Shown in pieces: positions 45,870 to 57,844 of a DNA stretch of 64,000 nt. Within the stretch, counting starts at the first letter, position 1. Each line of letters opens with the position of its first letter. The notes beneath the pieces are model-generated. The model did not search any database. It was not told where the DNA came from and saw nothing but the letters and a program-made list of their open reading frames with translations. Origin of the DNA: Massariosphaeria phaeospora (lineage: Eukaryota; Ascomycota; Dothideomycetes; Pleosporales). Made by a program: the position numbers and the translations under genes. The stretch spans positions 124,001-188,000 of the forward strand of contig JAADJZ010000013.1 of assembly GCA_011032825.1 (NCBI GenBank). Reading direction: 5' to 3'.

Positions 45870-48800
45870 CTACATGATATCAAACTCGGCCTTAAGCTTA
45901 ACAATCAGCTTCCACTCATCCTGACTAACATCATTGCGGAAGTACTCCTTGAGCGTGTCGATGCTCTTGCGGGTCAGCGCGCTGTACAGGATGTCTTTTT
46001 CCTCGAGGTGGCGGCCGTACAGCGGCTGGTTGGCGCCTTCGATTTTGATGGCGACGGAGGGTTGGCCCTTTTTGCACACGGGGATTTGCTTGTGGTCGCG
46101 CTCGATGGAGGTCCTAGGCGCGGGGTTAGTGGGGGAGGGGAAGGTGGAAGTTGGGGGATAGGGGATGGGGATGGAGAGGGGGGGGGGAGATGGCTTACAC
46201 TCTGCCTAGTTGCAGCACTTCTCTGACGCCTGTGACGGGGTTCTTCTTGATGCAGGCGATGGGCGTGGTGAGCTTGAGATTACCGTCGATGACGTCGACG
46301 CCGATGACAATAGGGTCCTTCTTATTGAAGACAGCAACCGGCCTCAGGACGCAAGGAAACACCGCCAGCATCTTCGAGTCCTCCTTGCGCTGCTCCTCGA
46401 GCTGCTTCATGTGGGCCGTGAACTTGTCGAACAGGTGGTAGATGATGTCAGCCTCGAAGATCTTGACGCCGATGTCGTCGGCATACGCCTTTGCGTCCTT
46501 GTCGACCTTGACGTCGAAGCACAGCATCACGGCGAACTCCTTGGCCTTCTCGAGCATCACGCCCGCGCGCAGCACGTCCTTTTTGTACACGGGCCCGATG
46601 GAGATGGTCGCCACGGGGATCTTGGACACGCGCAGGAACTCGAGCAGGGCTTCGAGCGAGCCGAGCGTCGAGGCCTGGACCGAGACGCCGCGGCCGGACT
46701 TGGACACTTTGCTGAGGAGATGGGCCAGGTCGAGCATGACTTCGTCCATGAGGTCTTCCTCGTCGTCGTCTTTGCCGACCACCAGCAGACGCGAACCGGC
46801 AATGGCGGCGTCGAGGCCATCGGCGGCGATCTTGATACCCATGGCAGCTTTGACCTCCTTGTTGTGCACGTATTGGGACTTGACTCGGAGTTCTTTCATT
46901 TCCGCCGGGGTCAAGAGAGCTCGGATGTTGGTTGCTATAGGTTCGGGATTACCGCAAAGAACGATCCGATCGCCTTCATGTAGGACACCGTTCGACAGGA
47001 TAACATCAATGGTTGTGCCTAAGCCTTCGATGACCTTGACTTCCAAGACTGTGCACTCGACTTCGGAGAGATACATTAGATTGTTCGTCATACGCTCCTG
47101 TGTGAGCTTAATGATAAGCTTCAGCATGTCGGGGATACCCTCGCCGGTATGCGCAGACGTGGGGACGACCGATACGTATCTTGCCATGTTCTTGTTCTTG
47201 TAAAACAGCTCGGAGTTGAACCCTTGTTCTTGTAGTTGTGAGCGGACAAAGTCCCATCGTTCCTCGAACTCTGACTGAACCGATTTCTTCTGGAGGCTCA
47301 AACTATCCTCGAACCCATTGTTATCAATCTTCTTCCAGCCGAAAAGCCGATCAATTTTGTTCAGAGCCACAATGAAAGGCGTTCTTTTATCTCTAAGCAA
47401 CCGCATCGACTCTAGGGTCTGGGGTTCAAGACCGTGCATGATGTCGATGACCAGAATAGCAATGTTGCAGAGAGACGAACCGCGCGACCGTAGATTTGAG
47501 AAGGACTCGTGGCCAGGTGTATCGATGACTAGCAGACCGGGAACGTTGAAGTTGAAGGAACCATCTTGGTTTACTACCGCTGTCTTCTTCAGCAGAGCTT
47601 CCACCGGGAAGTAGGTGGCACCGATCTGCTGGGTAATACCACCAGCCTCGCCTTCTTGGACATTTGTCTGTCGGATTTTGTCCAGTAGTTTTGTTTTACC
47701 GGTATCGACGTGACCAAGAATACAGCAGATAGGGGAGCGGAGATTGTCCTTTGATCGTGCAGCAAGGGCTTCCTCATGCAGTTTCTTCCGTCGGTCCGCA
47801 GCAGCGGCCTTTCGTGCAGCCTCTGCCCTCTGCGTAGCGGTAACCTGCTCATCTTCTGAAGAATCCTCCTCGCTGTCTTCGTCTTCGTCTGATTCCGACT
47901 CCGAGTCCTCCGCTTTGGATGCAGTAGCTTCGGTAGAGGCGTCCTTTGCGTCCGCTTTGCCATTCGCAGCAGGTGGCTTGTCCTCTTCCTCGTCTGTCTC
48001 AACATCCCAGCTGTCTTTGATGCCTTCCAAGTCATCGGCCTGTGCTTCCCAGTCGGCGGGTGCATCGCTATCCTCTGTCTTCTTCCCCTCGGCATCCTCC
48101 TTGGCCTTTAGCGCCTCAGCTTCTGCAGATGCAGCCTGCTCCTCGATCATTCTGAGCTCTTCCAACTTCTTGCGAGCTTCCTCGGCCTCGGCTTCCTTTT
48201 CTTTCTGTATCGCCGCTCGGCTCTTCTTCTTTTTACGGTCGTCTTTCTCCGGGCGCTTGTCCTCTGTGGACTCATCCAACGCTGCCACCTTTGCGCCGCT
48301 ATCAAGCATCTGCTGTATCCGGAGTTCGTTGCGGGCCTTCGCCTCCTTCTGTGCCTTGGTCATGTACTTGCCCTCCTTTTTGAGCTGTTCGATCTTTTCT
48401 TTCTCCTTCTGCTTTTTGGCAGCCCTGGCTTCTTCTTTCTTCCTCACTTCCTCTGCTTCTCGTTGCTCTTCCTCCTCCGCTTTAGCCTTTGCCTCGGCCG
48501 CGATCCGGGCTAGTTCATCCTCCTGCCTCTTCCGTTCCTCTTGTTGCTTCTGGAGCGCGAGGATGTGTGCAGGGAGTTTCTTCTTTTTGCCGCCTGGGGC
48601 AGTACTGTCTGAAGCGGGCGCGGACTCTGTGGGAGCCTCGACGGCTTTGGTTTCGCTGGGCTTTGCGGTTTCGGACTTTGTAGGACCACCAGCCTTCTTC
48701 TTCGCAGCCTGAGTAGATATAGTCAGCATCAACTCTCCTCACACGACTCCGAACCTCTGCATGCAAGAGCACGAACATACCAGTTCCTTTTTCCGCTGCT

Positions 48801-49236
48801 TTTCCTTTTCCTTCTTCTCCTTTTCTTTCTCCGCCTTGGTCTTTACGCGCGGCCCATCATCCCCCTTGTCGTCCTTGTCGACCTTCTCCTCGGCTCTATC
48901 CTCGACAGGCTTAGTCTTCTTCTTGAAGTTGCCCGCGAAGACATCGTCCTCATCGAAATTCGCCTCTTCGGGCGCTTTGCTGTCTAGCCCTCCGTTTGCG
49001 CCGTCGACCGCGGGAGACTCCCCCTCCACCCAATCCTGATCCACCGCCTTCTTGTTCTTCTTTTTGCCGCGCCTCTGAATCGCTGCCATCAGAGCGTTCT
49101 CTGGAACCGCGTCCTCGGGAGCAGCTTCGTCGGCTTTGGGCTCCTCCGTGGCATCATCTTGGGTTGGGGGAGCGTCGCCGAGGTCCGCCTCCCAGTCGTT
49201 CTGTGCCTTCTTGCTGCCCTTCTTCTTGGGCGCCAT
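45870..49236 (-). CDS. Translation initiation factor eIF5B (GTPase)
   Basis: Three exons: 49236-48781, 48708-46199 and 46113-45870 (introns of 72 and 85 nt), 1069 residues; known as Fun12 in yeast. eIF5B joins the ribosomal subunits at the start codon. The long charged N-terminus (Lys/Glu-rich, about 470 aa) is normal for eukaryotic eIF5B. The GTPase boxes are complete: GHVDTGKT at about 482, [12 protein letters not shown] (switch I), DTPGHESF at about 546, NKID at about 601 and SAHTGEG. Domain II begins near [19 protein letters not shown], domain III includes [20 protein letters not shown], and the C-terminal domain IV crosses the last intron ([14 protein letters not shown]) and ends EFDIM. 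A housekeeping gene. Confidence 0.96.
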
Positions 49237-50139
49237 CGCGGAAGTTGGTTGTGTCTAGTAGTGAGAGAGTCGTGGGGCGTGGGGCGTGGAGTGTGTTCAA
49301 AATTAGATGCCTGTCGCAGTGGCGGGGCTGCCTCGGAGCCAGGAAGCGGGCAACTGCAACCGTGGATATAAAGATTAACTCCGGGCTCAAAGGGCAGAGC
49401 AAGAGTGTACGTATAGAACAGGCTAGAAGGAGAAGTGAATGAGTGGAAACCGCAGACTGGCGGCGAGCCCACAATACGTCGAAATTCACCATTGTTTGTG
49501 ATCCGCTGTTGCGGGGTATTCCGCCCGCTGCGGGATGAGTCATCCCATATATCTTGGCCCATTTATTTTGCTGCATTGGATTTAGACAAGCTGATTGAAC
49601 TGAATTTTGTTTGCAGCATTGCAGTGGGCAATAGCCCAGCACGGTAGAGCTAGGTTACATGCAGCCCAGGCAATTCTCGTCAGCAGTCATTACACTCGGC
49701 AGACGTACGAGAAATATCCAATCCAACTCGATTATTACTATGCAAAACAGGTGCTGCTCTCAAGGCCTACAGGACTGGACCTCGGTTTCCCATAACAATG
49801 CAATATATCCTACTTCCAAGACCCAAAGATCTCCAGAACAAATGCAGATCCCCGCCACATGGCCCGATTAGCTAGGGAATGAATGTCCCGATACGATGAT
49901 GAGATGCGAAACGACACAAAACGCCCCAGTTGCCCACCTCTCCTAGGTTTGATGGAAGTAAATGAATGCGACGCTTCGTGGATGGCGATTGGGTGGTTGT
50001 TGGTGGTATGTAAACCCCCTTCGAGTCCGGCGAAGAACAAGGAAAGATCAGAGGACAGGAACTAAATTTTTCAAGGCGTGTATTCGTGACATGGTATCCA
50101 GAAAAGCGCACTGCTGGTAGATTGGGATCATCACGGGTC
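49237..50139. other. Spacer between eIF5B and the class V chitin synthase
   Basis: This should contain the eIF5B promoter and the chitin synthase 3' UTR. No gene is seen. Confidence 0.55.
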
Positions 50140-53100
50140 CTAGTGCGTCTGGCCCACAAGTAGAGATTCTACTGCATTGCCGATGAACTGCTTCTTCATG
50201 GTGAGATCCATTCCGAATCTGCAGCGCGTTAGTTACTGTGTCATGACTCAATCGGATAGTACGTACCTCTTTTCCAGCTCAGTCTTCACCGCCTTTTTGG
50301 TGATTGTCATGAGGTCTGAAGTAGCGAGGATCTGTCTTATCTCGGCCAGGAGCGCATCATCGCTAGGCAAGTTGAGATCTGCCATTTCCATATTTTCGTA
50401 ACCGCCGTACCCGCTAGGTGCAAGACTCATGCGGGAATTATTGCCGTAGCGTGGAAGGTCCATGTGAGACATTGGCCGTGATGGTGGCATACCTCCATAA
50501 TCGGATCCGGCCACCGATGCGCTCCCCATGAAACGTTTCGTACCGTATGAGATTCCTGATATCTCTGACCTGTCGTCCCGCATCGTGTATTGCTCCCACA
50601 TCTCGGCTTGATATTCATCCCACTTCTTCTTCGGGATGCTTGCAGGATCGAATTTACCTTCATCCGAGACGACGACTTTCACACCTTTCTCACCCGTGAC
50701 CACACGAGTATTGCCCCAAGAAAAGTCGTCCATATGCCAAAACGCATACAGCGGCAAACCGAAGGCGAACACGGGTGTGGCAAGGATGTAGATGATCATC
50801 CATCCGATCATTTCCCACTTGCGACGAATGATGAAGATGATAGCTTGTAAACCGTATATGGCACCTAGGAGAATAAAGGCGGTCATAGGCACGACGCTGC
50901 TTCTGTAGACCAGAAGGTAAATCAAATAGCCAATGTATACGACGATGACTGGCTGGACGACAGTTGAAAGCAAGTCAAGGAAGACAACGAAGCGCATACT
51001 GAAGCAGCAGAAACCACACAGCTGTTGCAATGGGATCAACTCCATGAGATTGTGCACCGTAGAGTTGATCCATCGGCGGCGTTGAGACATGAAAACCGTC
51101 CAGCTGTCCGGCGCTACGGTCCATGCGTGGGCGCGGTACAAGTACTTCGTTTTGTACTTGGAATGAAACTTGAGCAGTAGGGTGGTGAGATATCGGTCCT
51201 CTCCTAAATGCAGCAGGTTCTTCATGTGCAGAGTATCAACCCGAATCTCTTGATAGGCCTCGACCACTTCCTTGCTGACGAACAAGGGCTTTCCCGTCTC
51301 GGCGGCTCTGATTCGGTACATAGAGAAGCAACCGGGCAGACAGGTGACGGAACCAAACAGACTTTCGAAGGCCTTCGTCAAGTTGTGGGAGATAAAGTAT
51401 TCGTAAACTTGCATCATCGTAATGAAGGATGATTTCGCATTGGTCAAAGATGTTTCTCCACATACTGCGATGAGACGGGTGTCGTGGAGGAACGCAGCAA
51501 CGAACCGGGTGGCAGAATCAGGCGCGACGACAGTATCTGCATCGATTTGCAGTAGAAACTCATAGAACGTTGGATTCACGCCAATGATATTGCGGATCTG
51601 GTGGTGCATCTCAAGCTCAAGGGGACTCATGGCGAGATTGTAATGAACGCGGTTCAGAAACCTCATTAGCATTACCTGAGAGTCACGCTTTCCTCTATTG
51701 CCAGGCCTGCGACGTGTTAGAGGATGAAGTAGAGCACAACGGGACGGTGAACTTACTTGGAAACTTCAGACGGCTTGCCAACCTTGACTACAACAAGAAA
51801 GGGAACAATGTGCCCTTGAACTTCATACAAGCCGGAATAGCACTTGCCCATGTTGTGTTGCCGCTGGCCCTCACCTAAACTTTCGAAGCTGAGTGGATCG
51901 GGGTCTGTACTTTCCGGGACGCCCAAAATATCGAGGACAATTCGAGGCGTGGGTTTATCATTGCCTTGACCTATGATCATTCCGTCACAAATAATGACCA
52001 GAAGCTTGCGCTTGTCATCGTATTTCATGCTGGCAGCTGAGTCGATGGCACGTCGAAGAGAGTCCTCATCCTCGGTATAAGCCGGAACAGTGCAGATGAT
52101 GAACTTGTCAATGTTCTCCGGGACGCTCTTTCCGCTGAATTGAAGCGCTGCAAAGAACTTGAATCCGATAACGCTGACTAGCAGAATGGAGATAGCGAGG
52201 AGGAAGTACGTGGCGAAAAGACATTTGGAGGAGTTCCGAGTGTCCAATTCTCCGACGTAGAAGAGGTTGTCCAAACAGGTCTCCATGGACTTCTTGGTCT
52301 TCGCGTTGAGGTTGAGGTTTTCCCAATATTTGGTGACATCATTACCAGCTTGTGCCCTAAAGATGGTGAGGATAGAGTCGTCCATGAAATTAGTATTTAC
52401 TCCTGCGCCATCTTTATTCGGGTCTTTGTATTTGACATCGCGCCCGCCGGCTGCGTATTCGGTCATGTCGTATACTTTGTTGTTCATATAAGCAATAAGC
52501 TTGCTCTTACCAGCTAGGGATTTCAGGTATTGGGGGCTATAGCCGACTCGACCTTTCATGTAATTGGCTTTCATGAATACCTGCTGCTCGAACCACCAGT
52601 CCGGGCGGGAGTCATTGGTCCATGTCCTGAAATCATGGTATCGTGCATTGCGATCCAAGCTACTGATGGTGTTGGATTGATCCGTATAGTTTGAACTCCG
52701 ATAGTTGAGCTGCACACCATCGTCGATTCCTTTGCCGTCGATACCGTTACAGAGGGCCGAGACCTGCACCGGAAAGAGGTTTGTAGCATCCTGACCGGCG
52801 TACTTCTCGAAGTTCTTCTTGTCAATGAGGGAGACCGAAGGGTAATGGTGCGGTATAAAATCCCCCAGATCATAAACAATACCCCTAATGGCGACGTATG
52901 CATCATGTCCGTCCTTAGCATCGTAGGAGGTCAATTCAGCTGTCGAATATACATGTTGCGTCGGACAAATTAGCATGGGAAATCCGACTATTGAGTGTTA
53001 GCGACAATCGAATATAGGCGCATGCGACTTACTCATGAGGAAGATTACAAAAGCGCAGCTGAGCCAGATGAGCATATTGATCGCAAGCTTTTCTCGCCAT

Positions 53101-55892
53101 GCGACCCGCACATCCGGTCGCTTCATTCGTCCAAACCACTTAATGAAGATATCCGGAATAAACCAGGTGAGGAAGTAGACAATGAATACCCATCGCTTGC
53201 GGCTGGCAGAAACCGGTACGACATCTACCTCTTCTAATTCTTTTCCAGGAGCCTTCTCGTCGATCGCCTTCGGAGCTTCGAGACCTTGGAACATGTCACC
53301 GTTTGTAATAGCCGAAGGCGCTTCCGACCGTGCATCGATATCTCTGCTGCCGAAATAGTTGCCGGCCTTGTCGTCATGGTAAAAGGCGCCAGGTGACGCG
53401 GAAAGCAACCCGGATCTAGAGTCACCGAACGTACGAGGAGCATCGGGAGTGAGGAAATTGTCGTCCGAGACCGAGAGTGTGCTTGTAGCAGGAAGAGCGT
53501 CGCCGACGTTGGCGATCTCTAGCCAGCACCGCTCACTGAGAAAGACACCAGTTGCACCGACACGCACCTCGTTTTCTCGCCAAGGCCTACTGTCAAGGAC
53601 TATTTCCGCCCTCTCTTTCTCGCTTCCCACCACTGCTGCCTGACTCTCGGCCAGACCCAAGAATTCTGCAAAAGGCAAGAAGACGCTAAAGTCAGCGACT
53701 CGTAGTCTTTGACTGATCTCGGCAATGCCAAGCGATTGGACTTGATTGCGCACGCACTTGCTATCGAATTGGTTGGCAATCCTTCGAAAATTCGGCTCAA
53801 GACAGAAAACGAAGTAAGGATTGGCCTTCGATAGGGAGGTGTCGATAGTCTTGAGAGAGCTGAGGAATTGGCCTGCAGCACCGGATTGTTTTCCTTCAGA
53901 ATTCCCTTTCTTCGACCCAGAAACCGCGCTCTCGGCATCACTGACAATTTCCTCGTCGAACGCACCAAGTTGCCGACCGAATCTGCCCGATTTGGACGTC
54001 TTGCGCTTAGCCATGCTTGGCATCCTCATAGGCTTTGAGCTGACTGACGCTTGCACAATGGCGGTCTTCTCTTTCGGATGGGTGACCTTCTTAAGGGCAT
54101 CTTGCCCGAAAAGCTCTTGGACGAAATCGCTACGAGCGGACTTGAGCAGGCTCATCATATCCCCTGAAATGAGTTCCGCATTCTCTTCAATAAAGTTCTC
54201 AACCGAATAGTCTACTTCTCCATCGTAGTGGCGGATCGTAAAGGTCGAAGAGGTGTTCGGAGTCGGGAAATTGCTTCCTGGCTGGACAACCATGGAGCTC
54301 CCCGGTAGAATAGCGTTGCTCTTCCCATCGAATCGTTTCCGGATAGCATCCAGAAACTGCATATCAGTTTTGCCACGACGCATTTGATCGTCCAAGATGC
54401 TTAGCAGACCATTGCCGGACTTTAACAAGCCCGTTTTCGCCTCCGAGTTGTCGTAATACTGTATACCGGGTACTTCAATTTCCTCTGCCTCCATCTCCTG
54501 AAACTGGCGGCCAAAGAAACTTTGCTGGCAGAAATTATACAGAGACTCATTGGCAGCATTGTTGAGAAGCTGATCCAAAGACGACCCGGTAGAGGATGCG
54601 AGAGAGAAACCCGGGAAATCGACCACTGATACGGTATTGGCCACCTGGTCTGGCATCACACATATCCTGGAGTTGATTTGTTCCATGACATAGGCGACCA
54701 GAAGGGAGTAAAGACCTCGAGCAAGCTCATCTGCGTTCGCGCGTGCACCTCTAGGGTCGAGCATGACAGTGACCCGCTCACGATAAAGTGTTTTAGTCTT
54801 GTAACGAAGACTCTGCTCGAGATCCGAGATACCAACACCGAGAAAAGCGGCGATGGGAGCGAGCGACTCCTTGTTCTTGACCATCGTGATGGCCTCGCCG
54901 CCTTCGTGGGAATATCCACCGCTGTCGTCGGCGCCAGGTGTCGTCGATTGGCCAGTCTCGAATTCTAGCTGGCCGATGTGGAGGATTGTCGCCAAGACTT
55001 CACAGATACCAGCAATGTCTTGCTTCGAAAATTCGAGTCTCCGCAGGGCAGTCTTAAAGTCTTGAAACCCCTTGGCATCGTCGATGCCGACTTTGAGCTG
55101 AGTGGGATGCCCGAGATACCGCCATCGTTTGTTAGAACCCAGAGATGTCCGCGTGCCAGCAGGGTCGCTTCCGGCTATGTCGAGGCCCAAGTGCTTCCTC
55201 TCGGGTGCGCTTGTGCCAGACAGGAGGTAATACAAAATGTGGTAATTCCGTTCGCCGGTAGGGACCGAAGCAATTCGGCTCCGCTCCAGACGATGGGCCA
55301 GAAATTGGGCTCCGAGTAGGGTAGCATGGTGCGATGTTGATGTGTTGTACTGGAGTTCTAACAGAAGCCCGGCCTTCGAAGCAATGGGCGTTTTGATGGA
55401 CTTGGTGGTAGTAAACGCGTCGAAGACGAAGTTGGCGTGCTCAATCTTCTTCGAGAGCGGCGTGCTGGAGTAGGAAAGAAGCGCTCTCAGCGTGTGTCCT
55501 CGAATTGTGGTTTTGCCGGCACCGGATTCGCCCCTGGAGCATGTTAGTCAATACAGATTATCCAAACCCTGCAGCTTTGACCAGACATACAAAAACACTA
55601 TAGCTTGATTCTCCGAGCGCTGTCCAAGACGCATATATGCTCGCTGGGCGAGGTCCTCTGCTGCCTGCTGTGCACTTCCATCCTTCCCACCATCGGGACC
55701 TCGGCTGGCGTCTGTGTATGTGTTGAGCGAGATGACGGCGTGCGAAGAGAGCGTAGCTGTTGGCAGATGGGCATGGAAGCGGCTTGCTAGGTGGGCGGTT
55801 AAGTGTGTGTCGGACTGGAGATGCTGCGGCAGGGCGGGCAGCGACGGCTGCGAGAACTGCGGAGCGTTGCCCGCGAACGAAGGGTTGGCCAT
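50140..55892 (-). CDS. csmA: Class V chitin synthase with myosin motor-like domain (CsmA type)
   Basis: Five exons: 55892-55591, 55533-53033, 52987-51757, 51706-50267 and 50218-50140 (introns of 45-57 nt), 1850 residues, the family length. The N-terminal myosin-like domain keeps its P-loop GESGAGKTT (102-110, completed by intron 1) and [20 protein letters not shown] membrane region and a cytochrome b5-like fold (IPHHYPSVS, near 970) follow. The GT2 catalytic core has [24 protein letters not shown] (near 1400), [10 protein letters not shown] (near 1514) and [12 protein letters not shown] (near 1553), then several helices. The C-terminal DEK domain ends across intron 4 ([17 protein letters not shown]). 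It makes cell-wall chitin at hyphal tips and septa; the motor domain binds actin. It is head-to-head with the next gene. Confidence 0.96.
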
Positions 55893-57844
55893 GTTGGCGG
55901 ACGCGTCCCCAGGGGAGCGTGAACGAGTGACGACTTCAGACGGAAGCTGGCTAGCTCAGCGAGAGCTGCTCGACGAAGGTAACGATTGCTGGTGGTGCCA
56001 GGCAATTAATCCGAGTCGTATGTTTTGGCGTGGAATGCAACAAGGGTAGAGAAACAACACACGAGGCGCGGCCCCTCGGTCAATAATATTACAAACAGCG
56101 AGCGTGTGAAAGGTGCGCAAACGAAAGAAACACTTCAACAGATGTCGGTGACTGCGGCTGGCATGAGTGTAGCAGGACTGAGAAGGAAGTCTTCACGAGC
56201 TGATGGGGTTACTGGGGTTCCGACACGCTCGCCTCCCTCGGGGCCCGTGCCCAATGACTTGCTAGAAAAGGGGCGTCAGAAATAGATTTATCTGGGTTTG
56301 CCTCGGGCGCATTGAAATATTACACTGTATCTAAAAGCACGCCCCTAGCCACTGCTTCACCATCCGCTTATTGATGAGACGCCATGGTGGAGCTTCGGGC
56401 TGCTAGGGCGAGAAGCACAGCCAGCGTGCGACGGAGCCTCCGACCGTACTGCGCTGGCTGCAACGACAGCACAAAACGACAGCTTGGACGAGCAGAAAGG
56501 AGCAAGCTCGGGAGCACGGAGTGAAGCCACTCCGCGAATGGTAAACATGGCCAACAAGCGGGGAGCGACGGGAGGCGGGAGGCGAAAGGCCTGTACGCTG
56601 CCAAGTTCCAACAACACTTCTGGGGAAGATACCGTAGCTGCAGGTCGCTATGCGGGGCGTCGCAATCGATTACAGGTGTTAATAGAGAACTAACTATCGT
56701 TTTCGAATGCCACACCTCGGGAGCGACAATTGCGGGAGATACCTACGTCGCGGCGGCGCTCAAGACGAAACATGCGGCACCTGGCAAAGCCCTATTGTAT
56801 CCAGTATAGTAGGCATTGTACGTAAAGCTTGTAGGTGCGCATCGGAAATGAATTATGGACTGGAGGAGGGGCAGGTGTCTGCCTGTCCGCTTGTATAAAG
56901 TCGCGGTTGTAAACTATCGCACTGTGTACACGGATAGGTAGGTGATTTGTCGGATATTGTCGTTGTGTTCGCGCCGTGTTGCTGTGACCAGCTCTCACGC
57001 TCCAGCACACTCTCACAACATACATGCAAGCTGGTTGCCGATGGTGATGGGATGGATGACGATGGATGGATGGATGACGATGCGAAGTCGGCTAGCTTAT
57101 CGATATGGCCTGTCCTGTCTCCGGGGGGCAGGCACGCACGCACGTCTCCTGCCCCAAGCTGCGGGCAAGACTTCAGGCTGCCGGAGCTTCAAGTGGTGCA
57201 TCCATTATTGTTGTAGCAACACCACGCTGTTGTGACTATCGCAGTCGACGTACAAAGCGTAAACAAACAGCTAGCCAGGGCTAAAAATAGAGGCGTCAGC
57301 CACGACGCCGACCAGTGACACGCGGCAACTGGCCCTGGTCCGGCGGCGAAAAGCAGGACCCGCGCCGTCGTGTTTTGCCTCTCCGGGCCGCCTTACGCTC
57401 CTGACAAATGGTAAGGTTACAGCACACGCTATGCCGCATCGGGCACCCCAGCTCAGCGCAGCGCTCAGGAATGGGGCAAAAGCCGCTGTCTGCTAACAAA
57501 CATCACCACTCTCTCCCCTCTGCACCGTCTTTGGTTCCTTGCGGGCTGCCTTTTCTCTCTCTGTCTATCTTCTTACCGTCGTTTAATTTCGTCCTCTCGT
57601 TAGCCATTTGGCCGTAATTCAGTCGCGTGGAAAGGGGGTGCTCCCGACTTTGGCCATCACCACGTTAACCATTCCATCCCGACTCCCGACCTCGACCCCA
57701 TTCACTCAGACACGCTCGCTTTGCCGCCGCCACTGTCGTTAATACCAACCTCAACTGCGTCTGGACCAGCTTGCTCTCCGCACACCGCAAGAAATCGGCT
57801 CGACCGCCTTGCTGAGGGGCACCCGGCCTCAGCCCGTCGCCAGC
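55893..57844. promoter_or_regulatory. Shared divergent region of the two chitin synthases
   Basis: This 1.95-kb interval separates the start codons of the two chitin synthase genes. It has a GATGGATG-type simple repeat at about 57045-57085 and a TATA-like CTAAAAATAG near 57281. No coding sequence is recognised, and the size is ample for two promoters with long leaders. Confidence 0.65.

Noticed and set aside
46210..48712. Long plus-strand frames opposite eIF5B
   Set aside because: They mirror the Lys/Glu-rich eIF5B codons as Ser/Phe-rich runs; eIF5B itself has all GTPase motifs.
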